In this document: piece by piece, positions 33,363 to 42,793 of the stretch
Numbering within the stretch: the first letter of the stretch is position 1
Layout: every line of letters begins with the position of its first letter
NCBI RefSeq assembly: GCF_000971215.1
Contig: NZ_BBMA01000011.1
Coordinates: 1 to 64,000, forward strand
DNA: 64,000 bases
Direction: 5' to 3'
From: Demequina silvatica
GTDB lineage: Bacteria; Actinomycetota; Actinomycetes; Actinomycetales; Demequinaceae
Made by a program: the position numbers and the translations under genes
The notes under the pieces: generated by a model
Told to the model about the DNA's origin: nothing
Database searches by the model: none
What the model saw: only the letters and a program-made list of their open reading frames with translations

Positions 33363-34220
33363 TCACTCCTCTGTCGGTTCGTGCATGAATAGCGAGAGGA
33401 TGCCGGCCACAGTCTCCGCGTGGGTCAGCGCCATCGAGTGGTCCGCGTTGGCCACGCTCACGTGCGCGACGTTGCGGAACCAGCCGCGGATCGCGTCGAT
33501 CTCCTCCGCGAACCAGTGCGCGCTCGCGGTGCCGCTCACCAGCAGCACGGGCGCCGTCACCCGCGCCGCGTCACGCGCGTCGAAGTCCCAGGCCAGCAGC
33601 GCCGGGATGTCCGCGAGGAAGAACGTCGAGGCGTCCTCCTCGACCTGCGCGACGGACCCCGGCAGCAGCCGCTCGAGGTCCAGCCGCCAGTGCGGATCCA
33701 TCAGCCGCGACAGGAACCGGTCCGCGGTGCGGCGCGCGCCGATCGCATCGCACTCGCTCGCCAGCCGCGTGCACGCGACGCGGAACGCCGCCGCCGATCG
33801 CGATTGGATGGGCGGCGGCTCGATCGCCGCGACCCGGGCCGCGCGCTCGGGATGGTCCGCTGCGGCCTGCAGCACCACCGCCGCCGAGTAGGAGACCCCG
33901 ATCAGCGACGCGCGCGCGATCCCCAGCGCGTCGAGCAGGGCGACCAGGTCGGCCGCGTCGAGCCGGATGGACCCGGCGCCGGCGGTGGTGCCGCCCGAGC
34001 CGTACCCCCGCCGTCGATACGCGACGATGCGTGGGCCGGGTTCCGCGGCGAGGAGACGGGCCACGGGGAGCAGCTCGTCGGCGGTGAGGGCCGTGCCGAC
34101 GATCACCACGGGGTCCTCGCCCAGCGCCGCGAGCGAGGACGCCGGCCGCTCCCACACGTCGAGACTCGCCCCGCCGACGTCGATCGAGCGCCAGCGTCCG
34201 GGATCCAGGTCCTCGCTCAC
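33363..34220 (-). CDS. Alpha/beta hydrolase
   Basis: 285 residues from a GTG overlapping the upstream gene stop by 4 nt. Alpha/beta-hydrolase features are VVIVGTALTADELLPVARLL (oxyanion strand), RRRGYGSGG, the nucleophile elbow IGVSYSAAVV near residue 107, VLLVSGTASAHW before the acid region and NADHSMALTHAE with the catalytic His. Substrate unknown. It is co-transcribed with a CoA-binding protein gene. Confidence 0.82.
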   Translation of the reverse strand: MSEDLDPGRWRSIDVGGASLDVWERPASSLAALGEDPVVIVGTALTADELLPVARLLAAEPGPRIVAYRRRGYGSGGTTAGAGSIRLDAADLVALLDALGIARASLIGVSYSAAVVLQAAADHPERAARVAAIEPPPIQSRSAAAFRVACTRLASECDAIGARRTADRFLSRLMDPHWRLDLERLLPGSVAQVEEDASTFFLADIPALLAWDFDARDAARVTAPVLLVSGTASAHWFAEEIDAIRGWFRNVAHVSVANADHSMALTHAETVAGILSLFMHEPTEE

Positions 34221-34693
34221 ACCTGGCGCGGCACGCTGCCCGTGAGCTTCATGAACGAGCACATGAACTTGTGGCCGCCGTCGGCGGTGGGACCGAACAT
34301 GAGCGGGCAGCCCCCGTCGATCACCGCCATGCCGTGCTCTCGTCCCCAGGCCGCCGCCGCATCGTCCACGCTGCCCTGCCCGGGGCCCCGGTGCATCCAG
34401 CCGTCGGTGATGCCCAGCGACTGCGCCTCCTTGACCGTGGCGAGCGCGCGGTCGGGGCGGGTGCCGATCACCACGGCCTCGACGCCGCCGGGGACCGCCG
34501 CGAGGGACGGGTAGGCGGGCGTGCCGTCGATGGTCTCGGCGTTCGGGTTGATGGCGAAGGCCTCGTAGCCGCGCTCGCGAAGGCGCTGGTAGACGTTGTT
34601 CGAGCCGTGGGTGCCGGGGGTGCGCGACACCCCGGTCACGGCGATCCGCTGATGCGCGAGGAAGGCCTCTGCAGCGTCCTTGATGGCAGTCAT
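34217..34693 (-). CDS. CoA-binding domain protein
   Basis: 158 residues from an ATG with AGGGAGCG upstream. It has a Rossmann-type CoA_binding_2 domain: IAVTGVSRTPGTHGSNNVYQ near residue 19 and FAINPNAETIDG near 48, then VEAVVIGTRPDRAL, and GGCPLMFGP near the end. Relatives (YccU-like) bind CoA and have no settled role. It overlaps the downstream hydrolase. Confidence 0.85.
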   Translation of the reverse strand: MTAIKDAAEAFLAHQRIAVTGVSRTPGTHGSNNVYQRLRERGYEAFAINPNAETIDGTPAYPSLAAVPGGVEAVVIGTRPDRALATVKEAQSLGITDGWMHRGPGQGSVDDAAAAWGREHGMAVIDGGCPLMFGPTADGGHKFMCSFMKLTGSVPRQV

Positions 34694-34773
34694 GATCCGC
34701 TCCCTGGGGGTGTGGGGTGGGGACCTTCCCTCCATGGTCACGCGCCGGACCGGCGGCGGCAAACGCAGGGCTG

Positions 34774-34793
34774 CCCCCACAAGTGGTGGCTTG
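34774..34793 (+). promoter_or_regulatory. CCCCCA-N4-TGGTGG motif, copy 2
   Basis: CCCCCACAAGTGGTGGCTTG differs from copy 1 at one base and lies 54 nt upstream of the ATG at 34848, almost the same distance as copy 1. Confidence 0.6.
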
Positions 34794-34847
34794 GCCACGG
34801 CGGGTGCCCGCGGAAGGCTGGTGGGTGAATCCACGGGGGAGCTGGCG

Positions 34848-35057
34848 ATGAATCACGGGCGGGCCACGGTTGCGGCGGTCAACGGATATGCGATCCTCGC
34901 GATCGCGGTGGTCGGGTGGTTCTCGTGGCTGTTCCGCGACCTCCCGCACGCGAGCCTCGGCTTCCCGCCGTTCCTGCTCGCGCTGGGCGTGATCCTGCCG
35001 CTGTGGGTGGTGGGCGCCGCACGCGCGAAGCACGACGAGGGCACCAAGCGTCGCTGA
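34848..35057 (+). CDS. Small two-helix membrane protein
   Basis: 69 residues, ATG after GGGGAG. Two membrane helices (GYAILAIAVVGWFSWLF and PFLLALGVILPLWVVGAA) and a Lys/Arg-rich C-terminus. No family recognised. It shares its promoter-region motif with the gene at 32800, not its sequence. Confidence 0.6.
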   Translation: MNHGRATVAAVNGYAILAIAVVGWFSWLFRDLPHASLGFPPFLLALGVILPLWVVGAARAKHDEGTKRR

Positions 35058-35163
35058 GCCCCCCGCAGCGGGCACGGGCCTGCGGAAAGCGACAACCAGC
35101 ACCCCGCAGCACGTGCGGAACCAGGGATTGCGCAACTGCCTGACACCTGGACACGATGTCCCC

Positions 35164-36963
35164 ATGGCCCCGCGTCGCAGCACCCACCCCGGGGGTCGGG
35201 ACGCACGCCCGGCCGTCGCCGCGCTGCGCGAGCGCCCCGACTGCACCGTCCTCATCATCGGCGGCGGCATCAACGGCGTCGCGACGTTCCGCGACCTCGC
35301 GCTGCAGGGCGTCGACGTCACGCTCATCGACCGCGGCGACATCGCCGCCGCGACCTCCGCCGCGAGCAGCCGGATGATCCACGGCGGCCTGCGCTACCTC
35401 GAGAACGGCGAGTTCCGCCTGGTCAAGGAGGCCGTCGCCGAGCGCAATGGCCTGCTCGCCACCGCGCCGCACTACGTCACGCCGCTGCCCACCACCATCC
35501 CCATCCACCAGGTGTGGTCGGGGCTGGGCAGCGCACCGCGCCGCTTCCTCACCGGCCACGGCTCGTCGCGCCACGCCGCGCGCGGCGCGATCCTCATCAA
35601 GGCCGGCCTCGCCCTTTACGACGAGTACTCGCACGCCGGCCTCGCCCCCGACGGCACCGGCGTGCCGCGCCACAGCTTCACCGGCCGCGTGCAGTCCCTC
35701 GAGGACCTGCCCGACCTCGACCCGTCGATCATCTGCACCGCCACCTACTACGACGCCGCGGTGCGCGCCCCCGAGCGCCTCGCGCTCGAGATGGCGCTCG
35801 ACGCCCTTGCCGCACATCCCGGCGCGCGACTTGCGACGTACGTGGAGGCGACCGGCGCATCGTCCACGGGGGTGGACGTCCGCGACGTCCTCACCGGCGA
35901 CACCGTGACGCTCCAGCCGCGCCTGGTGGTCAACGCGTCGGGCCCGTGGACGGACCTCACCAACGCCGCGCTGGGCGAGGCGACCGCGTTCATGGGCGGC
36001 ACCAAGGGCAGCCACATCGTGGTGGACAACCCTGCGCTGCACGAGGCGTGCCGCGGTCGCGAGATCTTCTTCGAGAACGAGGACGGACGGATCGTCCTCA
36101 TCCACCCGCAGCACGGCCGCGTGATCCTCGGCACCTCCGACATCCCCGCGGACCCGCGCGAGCCGGCCGTCTGCACCGACGAGGAGATCGCCTACTTCAT
36201 CGACCTCGCCGCGCGCGTGTTCCCTGGTATCCCGGTGACGCGCGAGCAGATCGTGCACCGCTTCGCCGGGATCCGCCCGCTGCCGGCCGCGGACGCCGCG
36301 AGCCCCGGCGAGATCCCGCGCGACTACCGCCTGGTGACCTCCGAGCTGCCCGGCGGCGTCCCGTTGGTGAGCCTGGTGGGCGGCAAGTGGACCACGCACC
36401 GCGCGCTCGGCGAGAAGATCGCGGACCAGGTGCTGGGGCTGCTCGGGCGGGAGCGGCGCGCCTCGACGCGCGGCGTGCCGGTCGGCGGCGGGCGCGACTA
36501 CCCGCGCCCCGACGACCGCGGCGAGTGGATCGCCGCGCACATGCCGGGGGACGATGCGCGGGCCAGGGTGCTCCTGGACAGGTACGGGACGCGCGGGGCC
36601 GAGGTCGCCGTGCTGGAGGCGCGGCCGTTCGCGTGGTTCGACGAGGCGCGCACGCTGCGTCACGCTCCGGACTACACGCGCGCCGAGATCCAGTGGATCG
36701 CGCGCACCGAGCGGGTCGCGCGGCTCGCGGACGTGGTGCAGCGGCGCACGCAGCTGACGTTCCGCGGCGAGGTCACCGTGCCGCTGCTCGAGGAGCTCGC
36801 CAAGGTGGTGGGCCGGGAGCTCGGGTGGGGCCGCAAGCGCCGCGCCGCGGAGGTGGCGCTGGTGCTCGAGCAGGCGCGGGCCGCGGTGGCGCCGGCGGCG
36901 GAGACCGCCGGGCAGGCCGCTCAGGCCGGTCAGGCCTCGCCGACGTCCGTGACCCCCTCGTAG
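35164..36963 (+). CDS. glpD: Glycerol-3-phosphate dehydrogenase, FAD-dependent
   Basis: 599 residues. FAD-binding VLIIGGGINGVATFRDLALQ lies near residue 30, then DIAAATSAASSRMIHGGLRYLE and the C-terminal GlpD domain with GIRPL and GGKWTTHR. It oxidises glycerol-3-phosphate to DHAP at the membrane and feeds quinones. glpK follows about 0.5 kb downstream. A perfect 5-bp inverted repeat (GGACA-CGA-TGTCC, 35149-35161) ends 2 nt before the ATG and may be an operator. Two genome words encode GASSTG and GDDARA. Confidence 0.93.
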   Translation: MAPRRSTHPGGRDARPAVAALRERPDCTVLIIGGGINGVATFRDLALQGVDVTLIDRGDIAAATSAASSRMIHGGLRYLENGEFRLVKEAVAERNGLLATAPHYVTPLPTTIPIHQVWSGLGSAPRRFLTGHGSSRHAARGAILIKAGLALYDEYSHAGLAPDGTGVPRHSFTGRVQSLEDLPDLDPSIICTATYYDAAVRAPERLALEMALDALAAHPGARLATYVEATGASSTGVDVRDVLTGDTVTLQPRLVVNASGPWTDLTNAALGEATAFMGGTKGSHIVVDNPALHEACRGREIFFENEDGRIVLIHPQHGRVILGTSDIPADPREPAVCTDEEIAYFIDLAARVFPGIPVTREQIVHRFAGIRPLPAADAASPGEIPRDYRLVTSELPGGVPLVSLVGGKWTTHRALGEKIADQVLGLLGRERRASTRGVPVGGGRDYPRPDDRGEWIAAHMPGDDARARVLLDRYGTRGAEVAVLEARPFAWFDEARTLRHAPDYTRAEIQWIARTERVARLADVVQRRTQLTFRGEVTVPLLEELAKVVGRELGWGRKRRAAEVALVLEQARAAVAPAAETAGQAAQAGQASPTSVTPS

Positions 36964-37301
36964 AGCCCGATCGAGTTGCCGTCCGGGTCGGAGATCACGG
37001 CCCACCAGCTGGTGTCGGTGATCTCCATCTTGGGCATGAGCACCGTCGCGCCGTTCTCCTGCGCGAGCGCGATCGTGGCGTCGATCGAGTCGACCTCCAC
37101 GTAGGAGCGGGGCTGGCTGAAGTCCTCCGAACGCGGCGCGAGCCCGCCGCCGCTGATCTGGTTCGGGGCCTGCCACATCGGGTAGTCCTCGAATCCGGGC
37201 GGGGCCGCGATCTGCCAGCCGAACAGCGCGCCGTAGAACGCCTTCGCTGCGGCGAGGTCGCTGACCGGGATGTCGATGTGGGTGATGTCTCCGTGCGCCA
37301 T
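36930..37301 (-). CDS. VOC-family (glyoxalase-like) protein
   Basis: 123 residues, ATG after GGAGGGACC. It has two beta-alpha-beta-beta-beta half domains: ITHIDIPVSDLAAAKAFYGA at the start, WWAVISDPDGNSIGLYEG at the end. The 3' end overlaps glpD by 34 nt in convergent orientation. Substrate unknown. Confidence 0.82.
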   Translation of the reverse strand: MAHGDITHIDIPVSDLAAAKAFYGALFGWQIAAPPGFEDYPMWQAPNQISGGGLAPRSEDFSQPRSYVEVDSIDATIALAQENGATVLMPKMEITDTSWWAVISDPDGNSIGLYEGVTDVGEA

Positions 37302-37486
37302 GGCGGTCCCTCCGGGGTGGGGTCGGGTGTCGACCTCATCGAGTCTCGTCCGGGCGGCGGCGGGTCGCAACCGCGTCGGTGAGCTCCCGGTGGGACGCGA
37401 GGATCTCGCGAGAGCGTCGCTGAGTTCCCCCTGGCAGCATGGCGGTGGCTCCGGCGCCGGGCGGGCCGAGCGGCTAGCGTGAGGCC

Positions 37487-39004
37487 ATGGCTGGCTATGT
37501 GATGGCGATCGACCAGGGCACCACGTCGACGCGCGCGATCGTGTTCGACCACCCGGGACGGATCGTGTCGCAGGCGCAGCTCGAGCATCGCCAGCACCTG
37601 CCGCGCGCCGGCTGGGTGGAGCACGACCCGCTGGAGATCTGGGAGAACACCCGCCTGGTGGTGGGCCAGGCGCTCGCGAAGGCGGACATCACGCGCCTCG
37701 ACATCGAGGCGCTCGGCATCACCAACCAGCGCGAGACCGTGATCATCTGGGACCGTGCGACCGGCGAGCCCATCCACCCCGCGATCGTGTGGCAGGACAC
37801 CCGCACCCAGCCCATGATCGACGCGCTCGCGGCGGACGGCGGCATCGACCGCTTCCGCGAGGTCACCGGGCTGCCCCTCGCGACCTACTTCAGCGCCACC
37901 AAGATCGCGTGGCTGCTGGACCACGTGCCGGGAGCCCGCGACGCCGCCGAGGCCGGCGAGCTCGCGTTCGGCACACCCGACACCTGGGTGGTGTGGAACC
38001 TCACGGGCGGCGTCCACGGCGGCATCCACGTCACCGACGTCACCAACGCGTCGCGCACGCTGCTCATGGACCTGCGCACGCTCGACTGGTCGGACGCCCT
38101 GCTGGAGACGTTCGACATCCCGCGCGCGCTGCTGCCCGAGATCCGCAGCTCCTCCGAGGTCTACGGCCGCGTGGGCGGCCGCTCGCTGCTGCGCGAGGTG
38201 CCCATCGCGGGCATCCTCGGGGACCAGCAGGCCGCGACGTTCGGCCAGGCGGCCTTCCACGAGGGCGAGACCAAGGGCACCTACGGCACCGGCACGTTCC
38301 TCCTGGTCAACACCGGCACCGAGCCGATCATGAGCGACCACGGCCTCATCACCACCGTCGCCTACCGGCTGGGCGCGGAGCCGGCGCACTACGCGCTCGA
38401 GGGGTCGATCGCGGTCACGGGCGCCCTGGTGCAGTGGCTGCGCGACAACCTGGGCTCCATCAAGGACGCCCGCGAGATCGAGCCGCTCGCGGCGAGCGTG
38501 CCCGACAACGGCGGCGCCTACTTCGTGCCCGCGTTCTCCGGCCTGTTCGCCCCGTACTGGCGGCCCGACGCGCGCGGCGCGGTGCTGGGCCTCACCCAGT
38601 ACGTCACCAAGGCCCACCTCGCGCGCGCCGTGCTCGAGGCGACGGGGTACCAGACCCGCGACGTGGTGGCGGCGGGGGAGGCGGACTCCGGCGTGCCGCT
38701 GGGCGTGCTCAACGTCGACGGCGGCATGACCTCGAACGAGCTGCTCATGCAGTTCCTCGCCGACATCCTCCGCGTCGACGTGGTCCGCCCCGAGGTGGTG
38801 GAGACCACGGCGCTGGGCGCCGCCTACGCCGCGGGTCTCGCGGTGGGCTACTGGCGCGACCTCGACGAGCTGCGCGACAACTGGCACGAGGACCGCCGCT
38901 GGCACCCCGCCCTGCCCGCCGCGGAGGCGGACCGCCTCTACCGCAACTGGAAGAAGGCGGTCGCCCGCTCGCTCGACTGGCTCGACGAGGACGCCGAGGG
39001 CTGA
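37487..39004 (+). CDS. glpK: Glycerol kinase
   Basis: 505 residues, FGGY family. Motifs are [17 protein letters not shown] at the start, [14 protein letters not shown] near 93, [14 protein letters not shown] near 263 and [20 protein letters not shown] near 405. It phosphorylates glycerol for GlpD. TAGCGT (37475-37480) ends 6 nt before the ATG, so a leaderless mRNA is likely. It is separated from glpD by the convergent VOC gene. Confidence 0.95.
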   Translation: MAGYVMAIDQGTTSTRAIVFDHPGRIVSQAQLEHRQHLPRAGWVEHDPLEIWENTRLVVGQALAKADITRLDIEALGITNQRETVIIWDRATGEPIHPAIVWQDTRTQPMIDALAADGGIDRFREVTGLPLATYFSATKIAWLLDHVPGARDAAEAGELAFGTPDTWVVWNLTGGVHGGIHVTDVTNASRTLLMDLRTLDWSDALLETFDIPRALLPEIRSSSEVYGRVGGRSLLREVPIAGILGDQQAATFGQAAFHEGETKGTYGTGTFLLVNTGTEPIMSDHGLITTVAYRLGAEPAHYALEGSIAVTGALVQWLRDNLGSIKDAREIEPLAASVPDNGGAYFVPAFSGLFAPYWRPDARGAVLGLTQYVTKAHLARAVLEATGYQTRDVVAAGEADSGVPLGVLNVDGGMTSNELLMQFLADILRVDVVRPEVVETTALGAAYAAGLAVGYWRDLDELRDNWHEDRRWHPALPAAEADRLYRNWKKAVARSLDWLDEDAEG

Positions 39005-39008
39005 GCCC

Positions 39009-39593
39009 TCAGCCGCGCTTGGGCTGCGGCTGGAAGCGCGCGCCCGCGTCCTGCGCGGGGTTCCCGGAGACGATGCGCCCCGCGGGGACGTCCTTCATCA
39101 CCACGGCGGCGGGGGAGACCAGGCAGGAACGCCCGAGCGTGACGCCGCCGGTCACGATGCACCGCGAGGTGATCCACACGCCCGGCTCGATCACCACGGG
39201 CCGGGTGATGAGCGCCATGTCGCGCCGGTGCGCGTGGCTGCCGGTGGTGATGAAGCTCTCCTGGGAGATCACCACGTCGTGGCCGAGCGTCACGCGGTCC
39301 TGGTTGTGGAACCACACGCCCTCGCCGATCCAGCAGTCGTCGCCGATCTCGAGGTTCCAGGGGAACTTCACGCGGGTGCGCTGACGGAAGATCACGCCGT
39401 CGCCGATGGTCGCGCCGAACGCCCGCAGCGCCGCCACCCGGAGGCGCGAGGAGGGCTGCAGCGCGTTGGTCACCAGGAGCCATTCGACCAGCATCCAGGC
39501 CATCACCCACAACGGCCCGCGTCCCCACGCGGCACGCTCGCCGGGCGCCTCGCGCAGCGGGATCACGGGAATCTGCTCGTCCTGCTCGCTCAC
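39009..39593 (-). CDS. Hexapeptide-repeat acyltransferase (WcaF-like)
   Basis: 194 residues from a GTG with a GAGGGGG site. After a hydrophobic N-terminal helix (PLWVMAWMLVEWLLVTNAL) come left-handed beta-helix repeats (ATIGDGVIFRQRTRV; IGDDCWIGEGVWFHNQDRVT) and VVMKDVPAGRIVSGNPA. Relatives acetylate sugars in polysaccharide synthesis. No glycan genes adjoin it. Confidence 0.85.
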   Translation of the reverse strand: MSEQDEQIPVIPLREAPGERAAWGRGPLWVMAWMLVEWLLVTNALQPSSRLRVAALRAFGATIGDGVIFRQRTRVKFPWNLEIGDDCWIGEGVWFHNQDRVTLGHDVVISQESFITTGSHAHRRDMALITRPVVIEPGVWITSRCIVTGGVTLGRSCLVSPAAVVMKDVPAGRIVSGNPAQDAGARFQPQPKRG

Positions 39594-39828
39594 GGCCGCC
39601 CCCTCAGTCGCCTGGCCGCGCCCGGCCGGGCGCGCCCACCCCTGCATCATGCCGCGCCCGGCCTGCGGCCCGAAACCCGGTGACCCGCGCATCGTTACCG
39701 GACCTTAACCATCCTTGACCCAACGCCCGGGCCGTTTCCCGCGTCTTTACCTGTGATTGGAATATTCGTCACCGCGCTCCGGTTGCGGGATGCAGGCATC
39801 CAAGGTCAGATGGATACGGGGGTAAACC

Positions 39829-40236
39829 ATGACAGTTCCACACATTTCGGTCGCTTCGTGGGGTCCGAGGATCACGCGCGAGGTGCGCGTCCTCCGGCCC
39901 TCGCGCGCCGCACGCGGGGACGCCGTCGCCGCGCCGCGCGCGGTCGGGGCCACCGGGATCGCGTGGATCGACGTCGCCATCCAGCTGGTGCTGGTCGCGG
40001 CACTCGCACTCGCCGCGTACTGGGTGGTGAGCGTGGGCGTGTTCCACCAGGGCGTCCAGGCGTTCTCCGACTGGTACGTGGGCGACGTGGTGCCGTCCTT
40101 CGCGATCGGCGGGGCCCCCGTGGTCGCCGGCGACCAGTTCGAGGAGGGGTTCTTCGCCCCGCACCCCGAGACGCCCGCGGGGCTCACCTGGAACGCCCCC
40201 TCCGCCCTCGCGTTCGAGGAGCAGTTCGGCAGCTGA
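39829..40236 (+). CDS. Hypothetical single-pass membrane protein
   Basis: 135 residues. A basic N-terminus (about 45 residues) is followed by one membrane helix (VAIQLVLVAALALAAYWVVS) and an acidic/aromatic external domain. Not recognised. The upstream 230 nt are AT-richer than usual and probably hold the promoter, but I could not fix its boxes. Confidence 0.5.
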   Translation: MTVPHISVASWGPRITREVRVLRPSRAARGDAVAAPRAVGATGIAWIDVAIQLVLVAALALAAYWVVSVGVFHQGVQAFSDWYVGDVVPSFAIGGAPVVAGDQFEEGFFAPHPETPAGLTWNAPSALAFEEQFGS

Positions 40237-40283
40237 GCCGCCGCATCGGCGCTAGCGTGAGACCACGCGAGGAAGGACCGCCG

Positions 40284-40745
40284 ATGTTCACCGGACTCAC
40301 CCCTGAGATCTGCTCCCAGGCCTGGGAGCTCATCACCCCTGCCATCGAACGTGCCGCCGCCGCCGGCGTCATCCGCGACGCCGTGGGCGACCTGGTGGTG
40401 ATGGACCCCGCACGCCCCGGCACCATCCTGTGGACCGGGTCGCTGGGCGACACCGAGGACAAGACCTACGGCTACGCCGTCGCGAAGGCCAAGGTCGCGG
40501 AGCGCACCGGCCTCGACACGTCGCGCGTGCGCATGGATCAGCCGCACCTCTACACGGCGGGCGACATCGTCTACCCGGGCGGCGTGGTGCGCCACGGCAT
40601 GGTCGCCGCGTTCTCCGGCGTCGAGGGCGAGGCGGACGAGATGATTGCCGAATGGTTCATCGCCGCCGTCCGCGGCATCGCGCGCCTCGCGTTCGTCTCG
40701 CCCCACGGTCCCGACGCGACCGGCACCCGGTACCTGGGGGAGTGA
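40284..40745 (+). CDS. Hypothetical soluble protein
   Basis: 153 residues; GAGGAAGG precedes the ATG and TAGCGT lies further upstream. The pattern AIERAAAAGVIRDAVGDLVV and later DIVYPGGVVRHGMVAAFSGV distantly recalls HbpS/GlcG heme-binding proteins, but key residues are not convincing. Its stop overlaps the next gene, so it is co-transcribed with the YbaK-like gene. Confidence 0.55.
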   Translation: MFTGLTPEICSQAWELITPAIERAAAAGVIRDAVGDLVVMDPARPGTILWTGSLGDTEDKTYGYAVAKAKVAERTGLDTSRVRMDQPHLYTAGDIVYPGGVVRHGMVAAFSGVEGEADEMIAEWFIAAVRGIARLAFVSPHGPDATGTRYLGE

Positions 40746-41269
40746 TGGCGGCACCGGAGACCCCCGACACCCCCGACACCCCCGCGATCCGCGCGCTCGC
40801 GGACACCGGCATCGAGTACCAGGTCACCGTCCACGGCCCCGTCCGCTCGCTCGAGGAGGCCGCCGAGGTGCGCGGCCTGGACCCGCGCCAGATCCTCAAG
40901 ACCCTGGTGGTGCGCCGCGCGGAGGGCGAGTACCTCTACGTCCTGGTCCCCGGCGACCGCGAGATCAGCTGGCCCAAGCTCCGCACCCTGCTGGGCGTCA
41001 ACCGGCTGTCCATGCCGGACAAGGACGTGGCCCGCGACGTCACCGGCTACGAGCGCGGCACCATCACGCCCTTCGGCGCCCTGCCCGATCCCACCTCCGG
41101 GCGCCCGTGGCCCGTCATCGCGGACGCGTTGATCGTGTCCCGCGAGGGGCCCGTGTCGATCGGCGCGGGCGCGCACGGCGTCGCGGCGACGCTCGACACG
41201 CAGCAGCTCGTGGAGATCCTCGACGCCCGGATCGCCGACGTCACCGAGCCGCTCACGCCCCGCGCTTGA
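40745..41269 (+). CDS. YbaK/EbsC-type aminoacyl-tRNA deacylase
   Basis: 174 residues. The YbaK fold shows as YQVTVHGPVRSLEEAAEVRG, then QILKTLVVR (catalytic-type Lys), YLYVLVPGDREISWPKLRTL and GTITPFG near 100. It removes wrongly charged amino acids from tRNA. A DTPDTPDTP-like N-terminus is unusual. A GTG three bases upstream is an alternative start. Confidence 0.87.
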   Translation: MAAPETPDTPDTPAIRALADTGIEYQVTVHGPVRSLEEAAEVRGLDPRQILKTLVVRRAEGEYLYVLVPGDREISWPKLRTLLGVNRLSMPDKDVARDVTGYERGTITPFGALPDPTSGRPWPVIADALIVSREGPVSIGAGAHGVAATLDTQQLVEILDARIADVTEPLTPRA

Positions 41270-41291
41270 CCCGCCCGGTACTCTGACGCAC

Positions 41292-42065
41292 GTGTATCAG
41301 AGGCCCGAGCTGCCGGAGCTGGTCTTCACCGACCCCGACGGCAACGCGATCCCGTACGGCCACCGTTGGGGTGTCGACGGCGCGCCCGAGCGCACCTACT
41401 CGCGCACCCGCCACCCGGAGCGGTTCGCGCCGCTCGTCGAGGTCGCGGACGCGCTGATCGAGCACCTCGAGCGCACCTACGACGTCGACGTGCGCTACAC
41501 CGAGGGCCTCCCTGCGGACGCGCCCGACACCGTCCGCAGCGCCGAGCAGGGCCAGGTCCGTATCGCGCGCGCCGCGACCCTGCTGCCGCGTCACGACGGC
41601 TGCGCGCCGCTCGTCATCGCCGAGACCACCTTCCCGTCCATCGTGGTCGCCATGGGCGCCGCAGGAGAGGCGCGCTCCCCGGCGTGCGGCTGCGACGCGT
41701 GCGACGAATCGCTGGAGGAGAGCGCCGAGCTGCTCGAGCGCATCGTCCTGTCCGTGGTCGAGGGCCGCTTCCAGGAGCGCTACTCCTGGACCGACGGCAT
41801 CGAGATCACCATCGGCGGCGGCACCGCCGCGAGCTACAGCCGCGAGCCGCGTCACGCCGCCGACAAGGAGCGCGTCGACGCGCTCAAGCAGAGCCAGCGC
41901 GAGCGTCACGGCGAGCGGTGGCTGCCGTGGCCGCCGCGGAGGGACGATGCGGAGGGCACCTGGGAGGCCGAGGCGGAGCCCCTGCGCCTGTGGACCAGGC
42001 AGGAGCGCGAGGCCGCGATCGAGGCGGCGCTCGACCGCATCAGGCGGAGGCTGCGCAGCGCCTGA
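41292..42065 (+). CDS. DUF6226-family protein
   Basis: 257 residues from a GTG. A CGCDACDES Cys cluster near residue 133 may bind metal. Other conserved-looking parts are FTDPDGNAIPYGHRWG at the start and a charged C-terminus. The family is actinobacterial and of unknown function. TACTCT (41279-41284) ends 7 nt before the start, which suggests a leaderless mRNA. A genome word (41941) encodes RDDAEG in a charged loop. Confidence 0.75.
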   Translation: MYQRPELPELVFTDPDGNAIPYGHRWGVDGAPERTYSRTRHPERFAPLVEVADALIEHLERTYDVDVRYTEGLPADAPDTVRSAEQGQVRIARAATLLPRHDGCAPLVIAETTFPSIVVAMGAAGEARSPACGCDACDESLEESAELLERIVLSVVEGRFQERYSWTDGIEITIGGGTAASYSREPRHAADKERVDALKQSQRERHGERWLPWPPRRDDAEGTWEAEAEPLRLWTRQEREAAIEAALDRIRRRLRSA

Positions 42066-42077
42066 CCGCGCCGCCCG

Positions 42078-42671
42078 TCACACCATCTGGCGGGAGCGCT
42101 GGTGCTCGTCGAGCTCCGCGAGCCATGCCGTGGCGCGCTCCTCGAAGCGGTCCGCCGCGTCCGCGTCGTACTCCATGGTCGAGCTGTCCATGAACAGGTG
42201 GCCCTTGCCCGGGTAGCGGAAGATCCGCGCGTGGGGCGCGTGATAGAGCAGCGCGTCGATCTCGGTCGGCTCGACCCACTCGTCCGGGTCGGCCACGTGG
42301 ATCTGCAGGGCGACCTCGTGGCGCCACGCGCCGCCGAGCGCCGCCGGAGGCAGCGCGCCCCCCACCAGCAGGCACGCGCGGAACCGGCGTCGGTCCTGCG
42401 CCAGCAGCTGGGCCTGCATCACGCCGAGCGAGTAGCCGATCACCACGTCCGCGCCGCGGTGACGCCGGGCCGCGCTGTGCGCCGCCTCGAGCAGGGCGTC
42501 GTGCCCCACGCGCTGCGCGAACGCGACCCCCTCGTCCGTATCGTCGAACGTGGCACCCGCGTAGCAGTCGGGGCAGTGCACGGTGTGGCCGTCCGCGCGC
42601 AGCCGCTCCGCGAAGGCAAGGAGCCCCTCGGTGAGCCCCAGTGCGTGGTGGAAAAGGAGAATCTCGGCCAT
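42078..42671 (-). CDS. Dienelactone hydrolase-family protein
   Basis: 197 residues, alpha/beta hydrolase. It begins ILLFHHALGLTEGLLAFAER, has the nucleophile region VVIGYSLGVMQAQLL (Ser in place of the usual DLH Cys) near residue 80, and GKGHLFMDSS with the catalytic His near 160. Substrate unknown. Confidence 0.85.
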   Translation of the reverse strand: MAEILLFHHALGLTEGLLAFAERLRADGHTVHCPDCYAGATFDDTDEGVAFAQRVGHDALLEAAHSAARRHRGADVVIGYSLGVMQAQLLAQDRRRFRACLLVGGALPPAALGGAWRHEVALQIHVADPDEWVEPTEIDALLYHAPHARIFRYPGKGHLFMDSSTMEYDADAADRFEERATAWLAELDEHQRSRQMV

Positions 42672-42793
42672 GACTCATCCTCTCGCCGGGACGCCATGAG
42701 CGCGACCCGAGCCGGTCCGGCCTGTCGCGCGCGGACGCCTCCAGGTGGTTGGCTGGGTGCACGGGACCGCGCCCGTTGCCAGGGAGGTTGTGC

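Noticed and set aside
35113..35163. Longer in-frame start for glpD upstream of the chosen ATG.
   Set aside because: The extra residues match nothing in GlpD proteins, and the ATG at 35164 fits the family N-terminus.
37430..37455. Pyrimidine-rich CCCCCTGG...GGTGGCT upstream of glpK, reminiscent of the CCCCCA-N4-TGGTGG motif.
   Set aside because: Half-site spacing differs and the central AAA/AAG core is missing.
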